Shown here one piece after another: positions 55,685 to 64,000 of a stretch of DNA of 64,000 nucleotides. The first letter of the stretch is position 1, and each line of letters opens with the position of its first letter. Below the pieces are notes generated by a model. The model had not been told where the DNA came from. It saw only the letters and a list, made by a program, of their open reading frames with translations, and did not search any database. Position numbers and translations under genes: made by a program. Source of the stretch: Spinellus fusiger (lineage: Eukaryota > Mucoromycota > Mucoromycetes > Mucorales > Phycomycetaceae); assembly GCA_025094145.1 (NCBI GenBank), contig JALLLS010000056.1, positions 1-64,000 on the forward strand. The letters are read 5' to 3'.

Positions 55685-56841
55685 AGTAAAAAGGCAGTAA
55701 AGGCATAGAAAACAGGAACAAGCAAAAGTAGGAAATCAATGGTTTTATTCCTTCTTTTGTCTTTTGATCCTCCGATAGCCAACCATACACCTCATTCTAG
55801 GGTGTCGTGAGGTGCCTAGTCAGGAAGGCTCTTTTTCTTGTTTATTTTTTCTTGTCCTTCTGCAGAAACAAAAGATGCTGATTGGACACTGTAGCATCTG
55901 TCAATGATTTCTTTTTTTTTCTTTTTTTCTTTTTCTAAAAATGTCATCTCCACTGTTCTACTATTGAAATTCCGACATCTCCTTTATTAAGAACCTGTTT
56001 TCTCTTTAAAATGAGTCTGCATTTATGCAAAATGAATGGGTGTGTCGTGTATAGACTGGGTTTATTTATTTTGTTCATTGGCCAGTGGTTCCTCAAGTCT
56101 ATTTTTATATGTTTCTAGATTGATAAGTCATGCAGAGTCATGGTATTGGAGAAACAGCAACAAAGAAAGAAAGAGAAAGAAAGAAAGATGGAGACAAAAC
56201 AGTCCTACATATCACGTGGATGTGTTCTTTAACAGGAAATGCATGAATTTTTATTCACAGAGCAAATCCCAAACACAGTCCAAACACAGTCCAAAGACAA
56301 CCAAAGTATTGCTGTATGTCTCCCTTTATTTTCTATTTTTGTGGGTGAGGAGGATTAGGAGAAAATAGAAAAGTGTTTATTTTCTCCCTTTTCAGTCATC
56401 AACAGTAGGTTTGAGAATGAGTTTCTTTTTTTTTACACTAATATTTCTTTGCTTTTTATGCCTTTTGTTTTCTAGAGTCAGAAACCTACACAGCCCAGCC
56501 CAGCCCAGCCTAGCCCAGCCCAACATCTTTCTCTGTAGCAATTCTCTTCTTCTATACCACACGTAGTAGTGTAGATATGGCTGTAGAGAGAACCCAAATA
56601 ACAAAGAAAGAAGAAGATGTGCTACGTCACTTTATGAATAACACACTTCCAACAGAACCACAGAAGCAGAAACAGAAAGAAAGAAGAAAAAAAAGAAAAA
56701 AAAACTCACTAATTTAGTATTCTTTTTTTTTTCTGTTTTTCTTTTTGAGGGTGTACATTTTATCTTTATCAGGTTGTCTTTCTTTTTCTTTTATCTTTTT
56801 TTTTTCTGATTCTGATTCTCTATAGAGTATAAGTACTTTGT
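55685..56841. other. Intergenic region between the SPX-RING and OPY2-like genes
   Basis: Contains polypyrimidine runs (55905-55935, 56727-56810) and a short CAGCC repeat (56490-56520). No supported gene; the 110-codon ORF at 56036-56368 shows no family resemblance. Confidence 0.5.
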
Positions 56842-58867
56842 ATGGCCACTATTGGTGAGTCATTTATAAAGTGTAGGTAGTGTAAAGTGTAGGTAGAGTG
56901 GATTTGTTAGGGTATAATTCATAGACAAGAACAATGGAAATGGCAGCAGAAATAGATGGGGTGTGTCCATGCCTCTTTCTCTATGGATCTGCTTTTATCT
57001 TATGATTTGAGTGTATCTATCATTATAGATGTATTTTCATAGTATATCTATCATTCACAAGCCCACATATCTACACATCTACACATCTACACATCTACCT
57101 ACCTACCTACATTTTACTATTTCTCTTTCTTTGTTATTGCATGAGAATAAAAATGAATCTAATCTTTATCTAATTTTCCTCCAAAGAAACAACCAAATGC
57201 AAACCTCCTCCATGCAAACCTCTGTGCCATCCTGTATGTTCTTCTCAGCAGTCGTGTGTTCTCAAAACCATGGTGATCTGTGGACAGTGTCCCGAGTCCC
57301 AATGTGTGGATCTTTCGTACCTAGGCATCCCTAGTATGTCGAGCACTTCTTCAGCTTCTTCTGCCTCTACACCACCCGAGAGAGTAGGATTGATTGCAGG
57401 ACTCACTACAGGCCTAGTAGCTATGACCTTGATGGTGATTACCTTGGTTGGATTTGTATACTATAGGCGGCGACAGACACCACACACTTCATCTAACCAG
57501 CATCTCTCCTGTTTAAGACCGGAATTATCTCTCTTGCCAACAGTAGCCACACCATTACCCGTAGAGCATTGTCCTCAGGTAAAGATCAAGCCACTTGCTG
57601 CCCACCCCCCTTTTTTTATTTGTTTGTTTTGTTATTAGTATATTACTACTATTAGTATATTATTAGTATATTATTAGTATATTACTACTATTAGTATATT
57701 ACTAGTATATTACTAGTATATTATTAGTATATCGTTAATAGTTGAATGAGAAAAGAACCAAAAAGAGGAAATGCAAGTGACAGGGTGTGCCTCTTATTAT
57801 TATATATATACATTTTTATTCATACAGGGCAGACGCCTTTTTCATTAGGTCCTGTCTATGGTGAGGCCAATCCAATGCTGTTGACCGGCACCTTTTCCTT
57901 GGACATTCCTCCCTCTGATATCTCACCCCTGCCTACAGAACCACTCCACCCAACATTACAAGAAAGAAGAAGAGACAGAGAAGACAGTCCTCCTCTCTCA
58001 AGCATCATTCGTCGATCCCTCACCATTTCACCCACCCACTCACCACCCACCGTCCTTCGTTCTGCCTCTGTGAAGGTATCCAAATACGACAATGTCAGCT
58101 CAGTCACACCACAACCAGCCTTCTCCTCTGACACAAATCCCTTTGATGATTTGGAAGATGACAGCCAAATCAAAGTGCGGAGGGCAGTGTCCATACGAAA
58201 GGCATCCGACACTTCTCAACGTACCCAACATTTCCTCACCCCTCGCCCCCTGTCACTGGTCATGGCAGCCACGCCCACGCCCACGCCCACGCCCACAGCC
58301 ACACCCACAGCCACACCCACCACCCACGCACGCCAGGAATACACATTGCCTGCTATTAAAGTAGTGTGTGCAAAACCAACAATGATACGTATCAACACCA
58401 TTACCCATCAACAGGGCGATGTCACAAGGAAGCGGTCTGTGCGTACTGTTCTTTCTCAGGAAGAGCAGGCATTGCATGGGACAGGAGGGCATCGGAAGCG
58501 TCTATCCCATCTTTCTCCTCTCATGTCCACAGCACCAGCTCACCATGCACCTGAGAGGCCTCCTTCTGTCTTTGAAAGTGAGGTGTCAGTGCTATGGGAT
58601 ACATTAACACCGGTGTCTTCTCTAGTGGATGGCACAAAAGAAGCCAAGGGTCCAAAGAAAGAGGCTCTTTCCAGCACCTCCCATAGTTCTAGTCATAGTT
58701 CTAGTCATAGTTCTAGTCATAGTTCTAGTCATAGTTCTAGTCATAGTTCTAGTCATAGTTCTAGTCATAGTTCTAGTCATAGCCCTAGTCATAGCCCTAG
58801 TCATAGCCCTAGTCATAGCCCTAGTCATAGCCCTCACCTCAACGATAACGACAACGATACCCTTTGA
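56842..58867 (+). CDS. OPY2-like membrane anchor protein
   Basis: Three exons: 56842-56854, 57187-57578, 57833-58867, giving 479 residues. The first exon has 13 nt (MATI plus one base); joining it restores the Cys-rich ectodomain MATIETTKCKPPPCKPLCHP, VCSSQQSCVLKTMVICGQCP, ESQCVDLSYLG. This spacing of Cys pairs is that of the Opy2 N-terminal domain. A Ser/Pro linker and one transmembrane segment follow (VGLIAGLTTGLVAMTLMVIT, LVGFVYYRRR). The long cytoplasmic tail holds basic and phosphorylatable patches (IIRRSLTIS, VRRAVSIRKASD, GHRKRLSHLS) and simple repeats. In yeast, Opy2 anchors the Ste50 adaptor at the plasma membrane for the osmotic-stress and filamentous-growth MAPK pathways. The assignment rests on the Cys-rich domain plus topology; the tail is not alignable by eye. 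Confidence 0.7.
57636..57736. repeat. TATTAGTATAT microsatellite-like repeat
   Basis: About nine units of ATTAGTATATT and ACTAGTATATT fill most of the second OPY2-like intron. Confidence 0.85.
58263..58325 (+). repeat. CCCACG / CCCACAGCCA repeat coding for TPTPTPTATPT
   Basis: Hexanucleotide-based repeat within the OPY2-like tail. Confidence 0.8.
58678..58836 (+). repeat. 12-nt coding minisatellite (HSSS and HSPS units)
   Basis: CATAGTTCTAGT repeated about eight times, then CATAGCCCTAGT about five times, ending the OPY2-like protein in a Ser/His tail before LNDNDNDTL. The step from one homogeneous sub-array to another shows recent expansion. Confidence 0.9.
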
Positions 58868-59023
58868 CTTTGTGACTTTGTGACTTTTGATTTTCATATG
58901 GAGAAGAGGGAGAAAGAAAAAGAGAAAGAGAAAGAGAAAGAGAGAGAACGGGGCGGGGAGGAGGGGGAAAGAGCACCTTTGTTATACTCTTCTTATTGAC
59001 TTGCTCCATGCCATCCTTCCTTC

Positions 59024-60512
59024 ATGACGACAGAGCCTAAGAATGTACGAGAACTATATACTAAGGGCAGGCGTGCCAATGACCTGAATTATTATTGATT
59101 GATTGATTGGTTGATTTTGCAAACTAGATAAAGTACCGTTTCCAAAGTGAAATCCAACAAATGATGTTTGTGTTTGGGGAAGTTGCGGGTCCAATTCCTG
59201 AAACGACATTACTTGTAGAAGACATTGTTCGCTCTCAAGTCATTGAGATTGTAAGCAGAGAACTCTAGAGTGAGTCTGCTCACAGACCCCACTGACATTA
59301 TGTACCGTCTAGCTTATCCAGGCAGCTGCACAGGCCTCACGACGCAACTCACGCTACTTGAGTGCAGAAGACCTCATTTTCCTTATGCGTCATGACCGTG
59401 CAAGAGTCAACCGTCTACGCTCTTTTCTTAGCTGGAAAGATGTGCGTAAAAATGCAAAAGATGCTTCGAGTGACCAGGTGGATGAAATTGTAGAAGAAGC
59501 CACTTCTGGTAATCCCACTGCTCTTTCTTTCTTTCCTTTCTTTTTCTTTCCTTTTTCTTCTTTATTTTAATATATATATATATATATATTCAATGGCTTA
59601 GGTAAACTGTACCGTAGCATCATCAAACTGCCTTGGGAACTTGTCAACCAATTCATCGATGCCCTTGTCAAACCCAGCAATCCAGAAGAAGAATCAGACG
59701 ATGAGGATGATTTGGAGGCCTACATGGATTCAGTCCAGCGACTCAAGGATGCAGATGAAATCACTCGTGCCATGACGCGTGAGGAATATGTGCACTACTC
59801 AGAGTGTCGACAGGCATCCTTTACGTATCGCAAAGGAAAGAGGTTCAGAGAGTGGTCCAACATGAGTTCTTTTGTGGATGTCAGGCCCAATGATGATATT
59901 GTGGACAGTTTGGGGTTCTTGGCGTATGAGATGGTGTCGCGGTTGACACGCACTGCTATACAGATCAAGCAGGATCTATCACAGAAGGGTGTGCTGAAGA
60001 AGGAAGAGGACATGGTGCCAGGGACAAAGCGGAAGAGAGAAGTGGAGGAGGAGGGAGGGGAGGGAGGAGCAGAACATAAGCATGAAGAAGGCATTAGTAC
60101 TGTGCAAAGTCACATTAATGGTAGTCATCCTCAACATCATACTACTATTTCTGCTGCCACTGCTAACACTGCTGCTGCCACTACTACTACTGCTGCCACT
60201 ACTACTGCTGCCACTACTGTCACTACAGCAACAACAACAACTGCAACAACTGCCACTACTACTACAGCCACTACCACAGGGAGTGCAGGGAGTGTGGGCA
60301 GTGGATCCTTGGGCCATGAGAAGGATTCTCTTTCCTCCTCCAGTCCAGCAAGTGATCATGAAGGCACTGGATTATTCCTACAGCCAAGCTCAGAACCCAC
60401 TCCTTTACAGCCAGAACACATTCACGAGGCCTTTCGACGCATGCAGCAGACAATACAGCCACTGAGGCACTTTAGAGGAGGACTTAATAGAACAAGACTG
60501 CTGCTAATCTAA
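59024..60512 (+). CDS. SPT3: SAGA complex subunit SPT3
   Basis: Four exons: 59024-59044, 59128-59250, 59313-59508, 59602-60512, giving 416 residues. The first exon encodes only MTTEPKN. The histone-fold pair follows the SPT3 pattern: IKYRFQSEIQQMMFVFGEVA, PETTLLVEDIVRSQVIEILI, YLSAEDLIFLMRHDRARVNR and LRSFLSWKDVRKNAKD, then IKLPWEL, ITRAMTREEYVHYSECRQAS, FTYRKGKRFREW and VDSLGFLAYEMVSRLT. SPT3 helps SAGA deliver TBP to promoters in the nucleus. The C-terminus carries a Thr/Ala run encoded by ACT/GCT repeats (60140-60280) before the conserved end PEHIHEAFRRMQQ, GGLNRTRLLLI. It is convergent with the NAD synthetase, 210 bp apart. Confidence 0.93.
60140..60285 (+). repeat. ACT/GCC trinucleotide repeats coding for a Thr/Ala run
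   Basis: Interrupted ACTACTACT, GCTGCCACT and ACAACA units inside SPT3; expected to be length-variable. Confidence 0.8.
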
Positions 60513-60722
60513 GAAGGAGCAGGCCATTGTTAGTGAAGGATTGAGTTTATTGTGAACAGGGGCTGTCTTTTCACTGGTGTTGTCTCCTCACTGGATGAGG
60601 TTTCCTTTACCAATAAATATATATATAAAACACACTCATGTCGATACAGGCCTATTGAGATTCTTTATATCTTTATATCTTTACATCTTTATATCTTTAT
60701 AGCTATAGAGATGCATTGGTAT

Positions 60723-63655
60723 TTATTGAGGCTCTTCCATGGCTCTGGCAGCACGGTCCATCTTGTTGAATTGCCAGTGCCATCCTGCATTGTATAAAAA
60801 GGGTCTCAAGTCAAATCGATTGTCATCTGGACTATAGGCCTCAGCATGGTAAGAAGGCGTCAAGGTGGTCATCTTGTGTCGGTTGATGGAGTAATAAAAG
60901 AAGAACCGTTTGACCTTGGCTGCTACCTGTGAAGGGGTGAAATGGGAGTCAATGCACTACAGTGTCAGCCATACTTTCTATTCACAAGCGACACACATCA
61001 ATGGATAGAAGGAATAGAGAAGATCCTCCTCCTCCTCCTCCTTCTCTTCCTCCTCCCATTTACCTCTGTAGGACGCAAGGTCTCTCCCCAGGCATGCACT
61101 AGCTTGTAGAACATGGAAAAGGGACCACACCGCTCTACTTTACGCAGACGACCATACTCTGACAGTTCATCATAGGTCATCCCCATGTCCACTTCATCTG
61201 ACTGTGTATAGGTCTCTGTGGTAGGCTCAAGCTCAGCAGTAGGCACAGCATCCAAAAACCCCTCAAGCACCTCCATACCAAAGGCACCCTTTGCATAGGC
61301 AATGAACCGCTTCAGATCTGTTTTGGAAATCCCCCCAATGGGATTCACATCTGCACTGCTGCAGTCGTACTTTGTCATGTAGCCTCTCAAGCTCTCATCG
61401 ACATTCGCACTGCCAAGAACAAGCAAGGCCCCCTCTCTCGACCGCACCCACGGCAGCATCTGAGCAAACAAGTAAGCCAGCAGCATACGAAGCCGGGCCT
61501 GGATGTTCTGCAGGGCAAGGTTCTCTGCAGGGCTGCCTCCATGCACACGGTAGCGGGGTGTCTTTCCTGTGACGAGGGCAAACAAGCCGTGGATGGAGGA
61601 GACAATAGAGTCCATGTTGAGGTCTGTGTGGTAGCTGCCAATGACATGAGCAAGGTCCTTTGCCCGTTGACGTGTGGCCTGGCTGGAGTGTTCTGTGCCC
61701 ATGTAGCAGGTGTAGAAGATGTGGCTGGCAAACTCACGAGGATCCGAGGGAATGTAGTCTGTGTCCTGCTTTCCTGCCAAACGACGTGCATCTGCAATGA
61801 CCTGTGGGTTGCCCCTTTGTGCGTCTTTGATGACGAGACGACACATGGAGGCAACAAGGGTGGCTGTGGCACAGCTGTCAATGCCACCACTCAGGGGGAG
61901 GAAGTAGCCTGCTGTTTTTGAGCGACGGAGATAGTCCCACAACCAGCAGGCAGGTCCGTAGGCAATTTCTTCTTCAGGAGAAAGGTAGATGGGGGCCTGC
62001 TTGGGTGTGGGTTTGAGGTGGATGTCCATGTCCATGTCCGAGTGTGAGAGGGAAAGAGGGATGTGTTCTCTGTGGTAGGCAGTGGATTGAGATGCCTGTA
62101 TTCCTCTGCTGGCCATTCTTGAGCGATATGACCGTACATCCTCAAGATCAAGTGTGGCAGTGACGACCTCCTATGAAGCAGCAATGCATGGTGAGCCCTT
62201 TTCTTTCTCTCTCTCTCTAAGTATATCTATATAAATATATAGATATACTTATAGATATACTCATCCTACATACCACATCCTCCAAAGAAAACTGAGATCC
62301 TTGAGCCACAATCTCTCCATTCACAAGAATCATTGCACATCCATCATAATAAAGACGGTCTCCATCACATCCTTGTTGGTTGGCATAGAGATAGACACCT
62401 CCTGCCTATCCGTCCATGGCCTTCTATAAGAGAAAGAAAACACACCCATCCCACCCCCATTCAATTCCTACCTTGAGTGTAGCTGCCCTCATCAAGTCAA
62501 TGCGAGTGTTGAGCTTACGTAGCTCATGATGACTACCACTGCTGTTGGTAAATATCTCCACACCATCAAGACCCATGCCAATATGAGGACTGTTTCCATG
62601 GTATCAGTAAACACACACATACACACACATACACACACACACACTAATATTATATATCTATTATATATATATCTACCTGTCAGGTGTAAAGAGCTCCTCA
62701 CATGTCTCACAGCCAATGCATGTGTCCAGTGTACTAATCACAGCATCTCCTATAGGCACAGTGACCTTGTTGGTTTTAAATCTATATCTATTCCTTCATC
62801 CTACTTACTTGCTGGGTTATCTTCTGGATCATACGGGGCAGGTAGTGGTCTTCTACTTTCCTGGGCATCCAAGGAGAGAAGAATCTCAGTTCACGGTAAT
62901 TGCCATCATTGGCCAAGAACATCTTGGGTCGTATCAATACAATCTTCCCATCAGCAAGAATCACTCTGCAGTTGTATTTGACTGTTTTATGCATCACAGG
63001 CCTTTGTTTTATAGGGTAGAGAGGTTAGACAGTGGAGGGGTGTTATTATTACTACTCTATAGATTGGCAGAATAACAGTAAAATACAGTGAACTACACTA
63101 TAGAAATCTCTCTCACTACCTCTCAATACCTCTACCTCTACCTCTCATTCACTCACATGCCAATATCCAGCACCATATCCTTTGCTTCTTCACTTTGCAG
63201 AATAGCAGCCAGTACCTCCCAAGCATGTAGATAAGTATCACCTATAATTCAGTCTCAGACAGTGAGGATCAATGCATTTCTATTTCTTTGGCTATGTAAG
63301 ATGATTTACTTTCTAAGAAATGGTCCTGACACCCATAGCCGCTGATATTTAGTAGAACACCGAACACCGAACAGAGCATGTCATTAGAAGAACAAAAAAA
63401 AACAAAAAACAAAGAATAAACACAGCCAATGGATAGGCCTTACGTGATTTCTAGTTCAGGGCCTACTCTCAGCTTGGCACCCTTTTCTTTTGCTATACGA
63501 ATACTCTCCAGAATACGCTTTAGATTCCCTTCAAAGTCAAGTGCCCACTGGTTAAGGGAACACGTGGCTACTGTGATTCTATTGAGTCCATCCTACAGAT
63601 AAGAAACAAAGACACTTGATTCTATTTCAACATGTACACCTTACAAGTGGCCCAT
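60723..63655 (-). CDS. QNS1: Glutamine-dependent NAD(+) synthetase
   Basis: Ten exons, minus strand: 63655-63645, 63578-63444, 63341-63310, 63241-63157, 63001-62809, 62765-62677, 62589-62472, 62405-62274, 62170-61064, 60926-60723, giving 701 residues, all in phase. The nitrilase-type glutaminase half starts [20 protein letters not shown], with [15 protein letters not shown] (Glu), [19 protein letters not shown] (Lys region) and [13 protein letters not shown] (nucleophile Cys). The synthetase half has [20 protein letters not shown] (P-loop of the ATP pyrophosphatase), [20 protein letters not shown] and [20 protein letters not shown]. It converts nicotinate adenine dinucleotide, ATP and glutamine to NAD. 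The first exon is 11 nt. The acceptor of exon 8 must be the second AG (GGATAG|GCA), because using the first brings in a stop. It ends [18 protein letters not shown]. Confidence 0.93.
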
Positions 63656-64000
63656 GGTACTGCAGTGTAAAAATAAACAAGAAAAACCCTCTCGTCCCGC
63701 CCCGCCCCGCCTCGTTCATCTCTCTTATTCTCCTTCTTTCTTATTCTCTCTCTCTCTCTCTTCTCGTCCTAGGGTTAGGACACGGAAATACGCAGTCCCA
63801 TCGGATGCCATTTATAGAGAAAAGAAAGAGTAGAGGATGTTTTATAGGACCTATCAGAAGAGAGAACAAGGAACAATGAAGGATGGAGGATGCAGGGGTT
63901 CTTTATTACTGTGGACTGTTGTTATTGTTCCTCTATTTATACGCCGTAGAAAGAGAAAAGGGAAACTCAATGTCACTACGAACAGAGGAGAACGATCAAG
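63656..64000. other. Region upstream of the NAD synthetase; nothing certain
   Basis: GC-rich CCCCGCC repeats (63694-63712), possibly the QNS1 promoter, then a CT run (63720-63765). From about 63890 the composition resembles a gene 3' end, but no coding frame could be assigned before the window ends. Confidence 0.4.

Noticed and set aside
57029..57334. 101-codon ORF before the OPY2-like exon 2
   Set aside because: Wrong frame; the phased three-exon model restores the Cys-rich domain.
58678..58836. CRISPR-like direct repeats
   Set aside because: Head-to-tail 12-mers without spacers, inside a coding exon.
58622..58897. Antisense ORF of TRAM/TRTM repeats and plus-strand VLVI repeats
   Set aside because: Alternative frames of the 12-nt coding minisatellite.
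60998..61063. Arg-rich C-terminus ([10 protein letters not shown]) of the NAD synthetase
   Set aside because: This is intron sequence read through the GTAAAT donor at 61063; the true last exon is 60926-60723.
61387..61890. 167-codon ORF in another frame of the NAD synthetase
   Set aside because: Out-of-frame shadow of exon 9, which contains the synthetase motifs.

Overview
This is nuclear DNA of a filamentous fungus, most probably an early-diverging Mucoromycota (Mucorales-type) species. The genes carry many short GT-AG introns (about 40-250 bp). The intergenic DNA is very AT-rich. The mobile elements (LINE with a Mucorales-type ORF1, Tc1/mariner relics, Fanzor relics) resemble those of that group. 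I cannot name the species.

Layout. 1-365 is a minisatellite and 366-2500 is empty AT-rich DNA. 2515-8225 is a transposon graveyard: a Fanzor fragment, a nearly intact Tc1 transposase, a LINE with ORF1 only, and a 703-bp element with long terminal inverted repeats. 9056-13553 holds a convergent pair, a fatty-alcohol oxidase and a phosphatidylserine synthase. 13.9-16.6 kb is a second relic field (three Fanzor-related pieces). 17913-20165 is a SAC3/THP3-family gene. 20.5-25 kb is a third relic field. 26264-33387 is a TRM3/TARBP1 tRNA ribose methyltransferase with a LINE inserted 20 bp before its start codon. 33820-36822 is a Mei2-like RNA-binding protein. 36.9-40.7 kb is a fourth relic field with the best-preserved Fanzor C-terminus. 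40871-64000 is gene-dense: RMI1, UGGT, an ArfGAP, APC11, ribosomal protein uL5 (L11), a damaged SPX-RING gene, an OPY2-like membrane anchor, SPT3 and glutamine-dependent NAD synthetase.

The genes do not form a pathway cluster; they are ordinary housekeeping and signalling genes, mostly in convergent pairs with short 3' gaps. Several start with extremely small first exons (3, 11, 13, 21 and 40 nt of coding sequence), where a simple ORF search would miss the true start.

The most unusual material is the dispersed family of Fanzor (eukaryotic TnpB-like, RNA-guided nuclease) remnants. One copy keeps an intact zinc ribbon plus RuvC-III motif across a 58-bp intron. This copy and an internally deleted one share a conserved block that continues about 100 nt past the ancestral stop codon, which makes it a candidate guide-RNA scaffold or right end. 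A second sub-family carries a similar hairpin downstream of two separate copies, with wobble and compensating changes. All copies look dead as proteins. Exon coordinates were derived by hand from splice consensus, reading-frame phase and family resemblance; no alignment or database search was run.
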